A DNA stretch of 64,000 nucleotides. Origin: Streptomyces lydicus (lineage in GTDB: Bacteria > Actinomycetota > Actinomycetes > Streptomycetales > Streptomycetaceae). Positions 18,011-25,309 of this stretch are shown piece after piece. The stretch covers positions 5,952,001-6,016,000 of the forward strand of contig NZ_RDTE01000003.1 of NCBI RefSeq assembly GCF_004125265.1, written 5' to 3'. Under the pieces are notes generated by a model, which saw only the letters and a program-made list of their open reading frames with translations, did no database searches and was not told where the DNA came from. The translations under genes and the position numbers were made by a program. Numbering within the stretch: position 1 is the stretch's first letter; the number at the start of each line of letters is the position of its first letter.

Positions 18011-18280
18011 TCAGTCCGGTACTCGCCCTCGCTGAGCTGATCGGTGACCGCCGTCTCGCTCCGCTTCAGCAGGAAGATCCCGTTGGCCCGTCTTGCCGGA
18101 CCTTCCAATCTTGCGGCGGCGCTCTGTCACCTGCCAACGCTGACGTCGGTGTTCGAGGACTGCCTTCCACAGGTCCAGGCGATGGCGAGAATCCTTCGGC
18201 AACGTGAAGCGGAGGACTCCGAGGACAAGGGCAGCCACCAGCACGGGCGCGGACCCCGGGTGGTCGGTGAGGAACGGCAT
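18011..18280 (-). CDS. Small protein with one hydrophobic segment
   Basis: An 89-residue protein with a short hydrophobic segment (PVLVAALVLGVLRF, about residues 11-24) followed by a strongly basic tail. This is a single-span topology typical of small proteins in Streptomyces integrative elements. Its ATG lies three bases behind the stop of the upstream gene (18284-19300), so the two form one leftward transcript. The function is unknown. Confidence 0.55.
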   Translation of the reverse strand: MPFLTDHPGSAPVLVAALVLGVLRFTLPKDSRHRLDLWKAVLEHRRQRWQVTERRRKIGRSGKTGQRDLPAEAERDGGHRSAQRGRVPD

Positions 18281-18283
18281 GGA

Positions 18284-19300
18284 TCAGCCCTTCCCGTCGC
18301 ACAGGTCGAGGGAGGCGGTGCCCAGCACCACCCGGTAGGTGTCACCGTGGCGGGCAAATCTCGCGCCCTTGACCCCGGCCTCCCGGTGGGTCAGTGCCAG
18401 AGCCAGGTCGCGGGGTTCGGGATAGCCGGTCCAGCGGCACTCCCATGAGTCGCCGGCGCCCCAGAGTCGACGTACGGGACCGTGCCGAATCACTTCCGGC
18501 TCCTTCCGGCGTTCAACTCCGGGGCGCTCCAGAGGGTCCCAGGACAGACTGGTCGCCCAGCGGCCACACCGGTCAACCAGGTTGTAGCGAGAAACGAGAC
18601 CTGCCAGCAGAGTGGTCGCTTCCCCTGAGATGGGGGGGATGGCTGCCAGTGCGCGGCGCTCGTGCGCGGTGAGGTCGTTGTCCAGCGTTAGATAGGGGTG
18701 CCGGGGTACGAGGCTGCGCCTGTTGCCGCGCTGGCATCCGGCTGGGTCACCGGTGATGGTCAGCAGTGCACCGGTGGGCAGATGGCGTAGACAGACGGAG
18801 CGCTGCCCATGGCACGTGTATGTGACCTCGTGCCGTAGCCCAGGGACGCCGCGTGAGCCGGCCCCCTGGGTGGCTAGCAGCCGGGTGGCCACGTTCTCCG
18901 GGGCGCGCTCCGCCACTATCACCAACTGGTCCCTGCGGGGCGACATCACCGGGTCGTACGAGGCGACAACCGAGTAGTTCCACCTCGCCGTCGGACCGGT
19001 GTACACGTTGCCGTTGAAAAGCGCGAGCGCTAGTAGGGCCCGGAAGGCGCGCTGGTCGTCCGAGCAGTGGTCTAGACCCAGCCCGTGGGTGTCGCTGCTG
19101 ATCGCGGATTCGGCGGCGGCTTCGCTTTCCCCGGTGTACTGGACGCGAAGCGGGATCCGCTCCGCGGGCGGCATGGTGTGGACAGGTAGTCCACCCAACT
19201 CGCGCGCGGCGGTCAATCGTGCCTGCTGGAAGGGGATGACTTCCCTGGACTCGCGCTGGATGCGTCGTGCGAGATTAACGATGTCCCTGTCGAGCGTCAC
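18284..19300 (-). CDS. Hypothetical protein
   Basis: A 338-residue soluble protein with no recognised domain. It has several Cys residues (for example near CHGQRSVCLRHL, DRCGRW and WECRW) and many Arg/Trp. The GTG at 19300 has GGAG seven bases upstream; an in-frame GTG at 19339 is possible but lacks a good ribosome-binding site. It is followed after three bases by the small single-span protein gene. Its place inside the 26-kb element suggests element cargo or maintenance. Confidence 0.6.
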   Translation of the reverse strand: MTLDRDIVNLARRIQRESREVIPFQQARLTAARELGGLPVHTMPPAERIPLRVQYTGESEAAAESAISSDTHGLGLDHCSDDQRAFRALLALALFNGNVYTGPTARWNYSVVASYDPVMSPRRDQLVIVAERAPENVATRLLATQGAGSRGVPGLRHEVTYTCHGQRSVCLRHLPTGALLTITGDPAGCQRGNRRSLVPRHPYLTLDNDLTAHERRALAAIPPISGEATTLLAGLVSRYNLVDRCGRWATSLSWDPLERPGVERRKEPEVIRHGPVRRLWGAGDSWECRWTGYPEPRDLALALTHREAGVKGARFARHGDTYRVVLGTASLDLCDGKG

Positions 19301-19534
19301 GTCCGGCTCCCATGGGCGTGCTTCAGCGCTCCCGCCCACTGCGCCCCATTAGGAGGAACGAGAGTTTTCAATCACGCGCGCACTACGGCGCTTTGCGCCC
19401 TCAACCCTGGATAGCTGCGGGAGGAACCCAGGTCCGACGTAACGGCGAGCGTGTTCGCCTGACCGAAGCATAGCGTCTTGAGGGCGCGTTGGACGAGGGT
19501 GTGCTCCGCTTGCGGAGCACACCCTGACCGCCTT

Positions 19535-19732
19535 TCAGTGCAACCAGTTCGTTACTCCCATGACACTGGCCGCCACCGTGCTCGCGAACGCCAGCAATTT
19601 GAGCGGTGCGCGATCAAGAGTCACATGCAAGGGGCCGCAACGAAGCTCCAAGGCCGGCCTGGGCGAGGGCGGCTCCGACGGGTAGGCAGCCTGAGTGTCA
19701 GGAACAACGTGAGAGTTCAGAGGCTTGGGCAC
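19535..19732 (-). CDS. Small protein with C-terminal hydrophobic segment
   Basis: A 65-residue protein whose C-terminal third is hydrophobic (LKLLAFASTVAASVMGV), preceded by LELRCGPLHVTLDRAP. Small proteins of this design recur in actinomycete integrative elements, as I recall, without an assigned function. The GTG at 19732 is preceded by GGAG at five bases, which is the main support for it. Confidence 0.45.
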   Translation of the reverse strand: MPKPLNSHVVPDTQAAYPSEPPSPRPALELRCGPLHVTLDRAPLKLLAFASTVAASVMGVTNWLH

Positions 19733-20052
19733 GGCTTCTCCGGTTCTTCGGGCTCACGGCACATGTCGGCCGTAGGCAAGCGGCTGGCTCGGTGATTCGA
19801 GCGCGCCCACCTTCGAGCCCCTGCTACTTAGCACCGCAAGTCGCTCCGGCCCGCTTCCTGTCGTTGCCGTCGACTCTGGCCACTTCCTGCAGGCAAGGTC
19901 ATACGGGCGTGACCTGCAGTTTCTTCCACTGCTTTGCAGCTTCGAGGCGAGCAGTCGAGCACATCAACTTTTGAAGTCCGCTCTGAGACAGGCACGTTGC
20001 GACAATCGTGGTTGTCCCCACCGGGAGTGCTGCGACAACTACGGTTGTCCTC
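19733..20052. other. Promoter region with two palindromic operators
   Basis: These 320 bases separate the small leftward gene from the rightward regulator-like gene at 20053. The left 260 bases show no gene. The right end holds the two GACAA/TTGTC palindromes listed separately. Confidence 0.5.
20001..20049 (+). promoter_or_regulatory. Paired GACAAC-N4-GTTGTC operators
   Basis: GACAAC-TACG-GTTGTC at 20034-20049 is a perfect palindrome. A related copy, GACAA-N6-TTGTC, is at 20001-20016. Their starts are 33 bases apart, about three helical turns, on the same face of DNA. The second copy ends three bases before the start codon at 20053, so binding should block transcription or initiation of that gene; the encoded winged-helix-like protein may repress itself (inference). 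Confidence 0.65.
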
Positions 20053-20700
20053 ATGTGTTCAGTGAGCGGTGATGATTTCCGGTTCGATTCGGGCGTCATG
20101 GCGGAGCCATGGCGTTCGCCTAGCGCAGTCGAAGAGGCCCGAATACGGGACCAGTTGAGGGATCTGGCCCGCAACATCGCGGGATGGACCTCGGCGCGTG
20201 GCCAGGAATGCCTGACCAACGGACACGAACCCTCGGCTAGGGCGGAGGTGTTCGCAGACTGGCAGCTCGCCTACCTGCACGCTCTGCGGCAGGTGTATGA
20301 AGCTGCCGAGGTCCTTGCCGCTGAGGCTGCGCTGACGAGGGGGTGGGTGAATGTGCTGACGAAGAGTGAGATCGCTGCCTTCTTGATGTGCCTCCAGCTC
20401 GCCTCCGAAGAGGAGTATCGATCCATTTCATGGAAGGAGCGGGCTGGCCTTTTAGGGCTGTCGCGCGACGTGTATGACGCCATGCAGGTCCTTGAGGCAT
20501 ACCGACTTATCAACATCATGAGGCCAAGGGGCCGCAGGGAGGAGGGTACTTGGCGCGGATTCAGCAGCGGCGGCCAACCGTTCTCAAATAAGATTCGCCT
20601 GAGCCTTCGCGGCCTATGGAGACCGGCTCACGAAGTTGTCGACGCGGCGGTTATAAAGACCGCTGTTCTAGGTAAATGGTCCAGGCCCCTCGGTGGGTAA
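20053..20700 (+). CDS. Putative winged-helix DNA-binding protein
   Basis: A 215-residue protein. Residues around 100-150 (ISWKERAGLLGLSRDVYDAM, then QVLEAYRLINIMRP) look like a winged helix: two helices, a recognition helix and a wing. No sensor domain is recognised. ATG 20053 lies three bases after a palindromic operator and has no ribosome-binding site, so the message may be leaderless. An alternative ATG at 20098 is possible. Transcription converges on the serine hydrolase gene. Codon bias is weaker than in the cargo operon, and parts are less GC-rich. Confidence 0.6.
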   Translation: MCSVSGDDFRFDSGVMAEPWRSPSAVEEARIRDQLRDLARNIAGWTSARGQECLTNGHEPSARAEVFADWQLAYLHALRQVYEAAEVLAAEAALTRGWVNVLTKSEIAAFLMCLQLASEEEYRSISWKERAGLLGLSRDVYDAMQVLEAYRLINIMRPRGRREEGTWRGFSSGGQPFSNKIRLSLRGLWRPAHEVVDAAVIKTAVLGKWSRPLGG

Positions 20701-20793
20701 GTCAGGCGTGTATACCGAGCAGTTGCGCGCCAAACGCTCGCCCGCGCTTTGCGGAAGGGGTAAATTGTCCAATCGTGGTCCCAATTCCGCGTC

Positions 20794-21837
20794 TCAGTCG
20801 AAGGTGAGCGCGCGGAAGGCATTCCGGATACGGGTCAGCGGCTCGCGGTCGCGGGTGTAGTAGAGCTTGTTCGTCAGCAGGGCGGCCCAGGTTCCCCGTT
20901 TGGGGGAGATCCACATGCCGGTGCCGGTGAATCCGTAGTGCACGTAGGTGCGGTCGGCGGGGTCGGTGCCGGGGGCGGGGTGCCAGAAGAGACCGCGCAC
21001 GGGCTCCAGGGTTCCGGTCTGGACGCTGAGCGATTCCTCGACCCAGGTTGGCCCGAATCCCGGCGCTGTGGGGGCGGTCGTGGGGTCGAGCATGTACCTC
21101 AGGAAGTGGGCGAGGTCGTCGAGGACGGAGAAGGTGCCGGCGATGCCGCAGACGCCGCCGAGGAGGCGGGCGGAGAAGTCGTGGGCGGTGCCCTTGAGGT
21201 GGCGGCCGGTGTCCTCGTCGAGTTCGGTTGGGGCACAGCGGACGGACAGCTCGGGTAGCAATGGGCCGAAGCGGGTGTGGATCATGCCCAGGGGCTGCCA
21301 GATGCGGGTGCGGGCGAGTTGGTCGAGGCTCTGGCCGGAGAGGTGTTCGGCGAGGTAGCCGAGGATGAGAGCGGCCCGGTCGGTGTACTCGACGGCCTCG
21401 CCGGGCGGTCGGTGCAGGGCTTCGTGGAGGACGCCAGCCCGGATGGTGGCTGGGTCGGTGCCGTAGAGGTTCTTCAGCTGGGCTCGCAGTGGTACGCCGG
21501 CGGTGTGGGTGAGCAGGTGGCGGGCGGTGGCCTGGCCGAGGGGTCGGCCTGTGGCCTCGGGCCAGAAGGTGCCGAGGGGTTCGTCGAGCGGGAGGGAGCC
21601 GTCTTCCCAGAGGGCGCCGACCGTGGACCAGACGGCCAGGATTTTGGTCAGGCTGGCGACGTCGAAGACCGTGTCCGGCCGCATGGGGCTGTCCGGCTCG
21701 GCGGGATCGAGGACACCGACGGTGCCCGCGGCCTTCGTGCCTGTGGCGTTGCCGGTGGCCCACACGGCGCCGGGGTAGACCTTGTCGCGGACGCCGTCCG
21801 CCACGAGCTGCTTGATCCGGTCGGTGCTGTCTTCCAT
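20794..21837 (-). CDS. Serine hydrolase, beta-lactamase/D-Ala-D-Ala carboxypeptidase (S12) family
   Basis: A 347-residue protein with the family's three motifs: SLTK (SxxK, near residue 62, nucleophile and base), YTD (YxN position, near 150) and a C-terminal HYGFTGTG in the place of the usual HTGFTGT near 307. No signal peptide is visible, so it is probably cytosolic and may act as an esterase, amidase or acyltransferase rather than on cell wall. The ATG at 21837 is chosen because GGAG lies six bases upstream; an ATG two codons earlier sits directly on that site. It follows the glycosyltransferase gene on the same strand but behind a strong hairpin, so it may be separately expressed. Confidence 0.85.
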   Translation of the reverse strand: MEDSTDRIKQLVADGVRDKVYPGAVWATGNATGTKAAGTVGVLDPAEPDSPMRPDTVFDVASLTKILAVWSTVGALWEDGSLPLDEPLGTFWPEATGRPLGQATARHLLTHTAGVPLRAQLKNLYGTDPATIRAGVLHEALHRPPGEAVEYTDRAALILGYLAEHLSGQSLDQLARTRIWQPLGMIHTRFGPLLPELSVRCAPTELDEDTGRHLKGTAHDFSARLLGGVCGIAGTFSVLDDLAHFLRYMLDPTTAPTAPGFGPTWVEESLSVQTGTLEPVRGLFWHPAPGTDPADRTYVHYGFTGTGMWISPKRGTWAALLTNKLYYTRDREPLTRIRNAFRALTFD

Positions 21838-21859
21838 GAACATCTCCGATGTCGCGGTG

Positions 21860-21897
21860 CGGGCCCGCCCGTCAGCGTAGTGACGCGGGCGGGCCCG
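21860..21897 (-). terminator. Hairpin between glycosyltransferase and serine hydrolase genes
   Basis: CGGGCCCGCCCG at 21860-21871 pairs perfectly with 21886-21897. It lies 22 bases behind the glycosyltransferase stop and 22 bases before the serine hydrolase start, so it can end the six-gene transcript or reduce read-through. Confidence 0.75.
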
Positions 21898-21919
21898 GCC
21901 GGGGAACGTGGCGGGGCGG

Positions 21920-23017
21920 TCAACTGATCCGGTGGCCGAGCTCGGTCAGGGCTCTGGCGGTGGCGCTGAGCGGGTAGTGGGCGGCGTTGCTCCGCCCGGC
22001 CTGCCGCAAGACAGCGAGCAGCCCGGGTGTCGTACGAAGGCGGTCGACGTCTCGGGCAACGGCTGCGGGGCGGGTGAAGTCGGTCGCGGTGCCGGAGGCG
22101 GCGAGCATTTCAGCCAGGCCGGGGACGGGCTGGTAGAGCACGGGCAGGCCGCAGGCTTGGGCTTCGAGGGCGACCAGTCCCATGGCTTCGAGGGTGGTGG
22201 AGGGCATGACGAGCAGGTCGTGGTCGGTGAAAGTTCTCCACAGCTGTGGGCGACGGAGCCAGCCGAGGTACCGGATCTTGATGCCGGACTGCTGTACGCC
22301 GCGGCTGAGGGTGCGGAACTGGTCTTGCGGGGCGGCGATGCTCAGCTCGACGCCCTGTACGGCCGCCAGGGCCAGCAGCAGGTTCTCGACGCCCTTCTCC
22401 GGCGTGAGCCGCCCGGCGTACAGCAGCCGGAAGGGACTGTCTGGCGGACGGGGGCCTCTGCGCGGCGGGTTGGCCAGGAGCCGGTCGGGGATGCCCCAGG
22501 GAATGTGGGCGATCTTCGCGCGGTCGGTGGTAGGCGCGATGCGCAGGAGCCGGTCGGCCATGGCCGGTGTCGGCACGACGATGGCGTCGGCGAGCCGCAC
22601 GGATTCGGTCAGCACGTTGTGCTGGTGGCGGTGGGCTTCGGCGAACAGCAGGTCGGTGCCATGCACGAGTGCGATCCGCGGGTGCTCGCGCAGGGCCCTG
22701 ATCAGCGCGGGGGTGCCACCGAAGGTGAGGTGCTGGAGGTGAAGGACGCCGATGTGGTCCGGGTCGATTCCCTCGGCCAGGGACCGTTGGAGGGCTGCTA
22801 CGTAACGGTGGAAGGCCGGGCCTTCGAGACACTTGCCGACGACTGGCAGCAGGTCGAGCCCGGTCGGCAGTTGGGGGCCGGGGCTGGCGGGGGCGAGCAT
22901 GAAGGCTCGTGCGGGAATGAGGGGCCTGTCCCCGGTGTAGAGGTCGAGGAAGAGCTCGACGCTGCCGCCGGGGCTGGGGAAAGGGAGATCGAGGACGGTG
23001 GCTACCTTGGCGTTCAT
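21920..23017 (-). CDS. GT-B glycosyltransferase (group 1 / GT4-like)
   Basis: A 365-residue retaining-type glycosyltransferase with the two-Rossmann-domain GT-B layout. The hinge motif YAGRLTPEKGVENLL (about residue 215) and the nucleotide-sugar site EAMGLVALEAQACGLPV (about 299, E-x7-E) are clear. The N-terminal acceptor domain is unusual, so the acceptor cannot be inferred. No membrane segment is seen. ATG 23017 overlaps the TGA of the second dCTP-deaminase-like gene (ATGA), so it is the last of six coupled genes. It may glycosylate the operon's nucleotide-derived product (inference). Confidence 0.9.
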   Translation of the reverse strand: MNAKVATVLDLPFPSPGGSVELFLDLYTGDRPLIPARAFMLAPASPGPQLPTGLDLLPVVGKCLEGPAFHRYVAALQRSLAEGIDPDHIGVLHLQHLTFGGTPALIRALREHPRIALVHGTDLLFAEAHRHQHNVLTESVRLADAIVVPTPAMADRLLRIAPTTDRAKIAHIPWGIPDRLLANPPRRGPRPPDSPFRLLYAGRLTPEKGVENLLLALAAVQGVELSIAAPQDQFRTLSRGVQQSGIKIRYLGWLRRPQLWRTFTDHDLLVMPSTTLEAMGLVALEAQACGLPVLYQPVPGLAEMLAASGTATDFTRPAAVARDVDRLRTTPGLLAVLRQAGRSNAAHYPLSATARALTELGHRIS

Positions 23018-23553
23018 GGTCGGCAGCCCCCAGGGATTTCCTCGTACAGGCGGGAGGTCTCGATTCCTCGGCTGGCTGTGTACTTGAGGCCGTGCTGTTG
23101 GTAGCTGGCCGCAGCGCCGAGGGGCTGCAGGAAGACGAGCTTGCCGAAGGTCATGCCGGGATAGATGCGGACCGGCTGGCTGGCGCGGATCTCCAGGGTC
23201 CAGCGGATGGCGTGGCCTTGGTGGCCGAGTGGGGCGGAGACGTGGACCCAGATCCCGAGGGCGCCGGTGGTGCGGTCGCCGTTGAGGAGCTGTGCGTAGG
23301 TCTCCGAGCCGGTCTTCTCGTGGGTGACGCCGAGGTAGAGCACACCGGGTTTCAGGACGAAGCCCGTGCGGGGGATGGCGATCTCGGTGGACGAGGTTGG
23401 GGCGGCGGCGTCGAGGTCTCCGTCGCAGATGCGCAGGTGGGTACCGAGGCGCCAGTCGTAGGCATTGGGGGAGAGCCTGTCGGGGTCGTACGGGTCGATG
23501 GTGATCTCGCCCGCGGCGTGGGCTGCGGCAATGGCGGGGCCAGTGAGGATCAC
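23014..23553 (-). CDS. dCTP deaminase-like protein 2 (catalytic Glu kept, RSS motif lost)
   Basis: A 179-residue member of the dCTP deaminase/dUTPase fold. PNAYDWRLG (29-37), VLKPGVLYL (66-74), WTLEI (118-122) and YPGMTFGKL (131-139) follow the family pattern. By eye, E121 occupies the catalytic-glutamate position of dCTP deaminases. The usual G-[RK]-S-S-x-x-R-x-G motif is replaced by GDRTTGALG (92-100), losing the serines and second arginine. The GTG start at 23553 overlaps the upstream TGA (GTGA), which rules out a longer frame. It is the same length as its upstream paralog, suggesting duplication and co-assembly. Confidence 0.8.
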   Translation of the reverse strand: MILTGPAIAAAHAAGEITIDPYDPDRLSPNAYDWRLGTHLRICDGDLDAAAPTSSTEIAIPRTGFVLKPGVLYLGVTHEKTGSETYAQLLNGDRTTGALGIWVHVSAPLGHQGHAIRWTLEIRASQPVRIYPGMTFGKLVFLQPLGAAASYQQHGLKYTASRGIETSRLYEEIPGGCRP

Positions 23554-24089
23554 GGCGCCACCGCTTCCAGTGGGGCGACGTCCTGCCAGTAGGCGGAGGG
23601 CTTGGGCCCGCTGGCTGCCTGGTACTTGCCCGAGTAGGGGGTGATGGGCCCGACGGCGACGAAGAACATGATCTGCCCGATCTTCATGCCCGCGTAGACA
23701 CGTAAGGGGCGGATGGGGGAGAGCATCAGAGTCCATTGGCCGTGGAAGCCGATGTCGCCGATGGGGGCGGTGATCTCGACGAACAAGCCGAGCCGGCCGA
23801 CGGAGGAGCGGCCGAACAGGAGGGGGACGAAGGTGTCGGAGCCGACCTGCTCGACGGTGTGGCCCAGGTAGAGCTGGCCGGGTTTGAGGACATAGCCGTC
23901 GGCGCCGATCTCGATGCGGTGGGTCGGGTTGGGCTGGTGGGCGTCGAGGACAGGGGTCTTGTAGGTGAGCAGGGTCGGGCCGAGGCGGACGTTGTAGCTG
24001 TTGGGGTTGACCTGCGCGTTGTCGAAGGGGGTGATGCGCAGGCGGCCGTCCGTTGCGGCTGCGGTGATCTCGGGGCCGGTGAGGATCAT
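23550..24089 (-). CDS. dCTP deaminase-like protein 1 (RSS motif kept, catalytic Glu replaced)
   Basis: A 179-residue dCTP deaminase/dUTPase-fold protein. NPNSYNVRLG (28-37), YVLKPGQLYL (66-75), GRSSVGRLGL (93-102, the family's signature) and GMKIGQI (134-140) are intact, and a KYQ..GP.PS tail resembles the closing C-terminal arm. In the strand that carries the catalytic glutamate (TLELSN in actinobacterial enzymes) it has TLMLSP, so Met122 stands where Glu is expected. Alone it should be a poor deaminase. ATG 24089 overlaps the phosphatase stop and its own TGA overlaps the next GTG. It may bind nucleotides or form mixed trimers with its paralog. Confidence 0.85.
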   Translation of the reverse strand: MILTGPEITAAATDGRLRITPFDNAQVNPNSYNVRLGPTLLTYKTPVLDAHQPNPTHRIEIGADGYVLKPGQLYLGHTVEQVGSDTFVPLLFGRSSVGRLGLFVEITAPIGDIGFHGQWTLMLSPIRPLRVYAGMKIGQIMFFVAVGPITPYSGKYQAASGPKPSAYWQDVAPLEAVAP

Positions 24090-25309
24090 CGGTGAGGTCC
24101 TTCGGTCAGGATCCGCTGGAGGGCCTGGCGGAGACGGAGACCGGCTTGGTGGGTGCGGCCGTCCAGGTAGCTCTCGGCGAGGTAGTCGGTGGACAGCACG
24201 GTCGGCAGATGCGGTGGCAATGGTGCCGGTTCGGTGATCAAGGGGCCGGCGCTCTTGGTGAGGTGCGCCAGCAGCGCGCCAGGGTTGTCTCTCAGCGCGT
24301 CGGGGACACGGGTGTGGACGAGCTGGTTGTTGAAGGGCTCGATAATGAGGAGGTCGCCGAAGGTGAGGACGTCGTCGAGCTGAGTGGAACGCAGGGCGGT
24401 CTCGTTGAGGACGACGGCTTCGGCGCCGAGGGCGGTGTGGAGTCGGGTGGCGAGGCTGGAGAGGAGGCGTCGTCGATCGAGAGCCTTGCCTCGGTACGGC
24501 TCGGCGACGGCGCCGATCGGCAGGGCCAGGCGATCTCTGAGGTCCTCGATCCGGTCATGGACAGAGGCGAGTTGGGGCGGTAACGCTGTCGTGCCGGTCG
24601 TGTCGGGGAAGCGGGCGGTGTGCCCAGTCCATCGTGCGGGGGCCGGTCCGGCGAGGGCGTAGCCGACGCCCAGTTCGCGGCCCTTGAGGACGAGGGTCTC
24701 GCCCACTCGGGTGGGGCCGTACTGGTCGCTGTGGCAGTGGCCGGCGAAGATCACGTCGAGGAAGGGGCAGGCGGCAGCCAGTTTGAGGTCCTCGTCGAAT
24801 CCGGAGTGGCTCAGCACGACCCAGGCGTCGACCTCGTGGTGGTGCGCCAGCATCACTTCGCGCAGGGCCTGGACCGGGTCCGTGACTCGGTGCCCAGCTC
24901 GCTGCTCGACGGGGATGGAGTGGAACGCCTGCTCGCCGATGACCGCAGTGATAGCGACGCGCCGGTTGCCGATGCAGACGGTGTGCAGGCGGCGGAAGAG
25001 CGGTTCGCCGGTAGCGGCCTCTACGGCGTTAGCGCACACGGTGATGTCCCGGACCGCGGGTTCGAAGTGGTGGACCCATCCGTGGTTCCCGGGCGCGATC
25101 ACGTCGTAGAGGCCCTGGAGGATTGCGGTTTCGATACGGCCGTGGCCGAGGCGGTAGTAGCCGCTGCCTTCGAAGAAGTCGCCGCAATCGACGATCAGCG
25201 TGTCCCGCCGGATGGCGTGCAGGTGGGTCAGCATCGGCAGGGCGTTGTCGAACGAGGAGTGGACATCGGTGGTGGCGGCGATCCGTTGCAGTGCGCGCGG
25301 ACCGGTCAC
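24086..25309 (-). CDS. 5'-nucleotidase-like metallophosphoesterase
   Basis: A 407-residue protein of the UshA/5'-nucleotidase type. The calcineurin-like metal site is complete: D15 and H17 (TTDVHSS), D41/D44 (VDCGDFFEG), N75-H76 (PGNHG), a SHSGFDED segment and AGHCHSD. A C-terminal nucleotide-binding-like domain includes ETALRST and LTFGDLLIIEPFNN. Unlike UshA it has no signal peptide, so it should act on cytosolic nucleotides or nucleotide intermediates. The GTG start at 25309 overlaps the enolpyruvyltransferase stop and the stop overlaps the next ATG. In the operon it could remove phosphates from a nucleotide product (inference). Confidence 0.9.
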   Translation of the reverse strand: MTGPRALQRIAATTDVHSSFDNALPMLTHLHAIRRDTLIVDCGDFFEGSGYYRLGHGRIETAILQGLYDVIAPGNHGWVHHFEPAVRDITVCANAVEAATGEPLFRRLHTVCIGNRRVAITAVIGEQAFHSIPVEQRAGHRVTDPVQALREVMLAHHHEVDAWVVLSHSGFDEDLKLAAACPFLDVIFAGHCHSDQYGPTRVGETLVLKGRELGVGYALAGPAPARWTGHTARFPDTTGTTALPPQLASVHDRIEDLRDRLALPIGAVAEPYRGKALDRRRLLSSLATRLHTALGAEAVVLNETALRSTQLDDVLTFGDLLIIEPFNNQLVHTRVPDALRDNPGALLAHLTKSAGPLITEPAPLPPHLPTVLSTDYLAESYLDGRTHQAGLRLRQALQRILTEGPHR

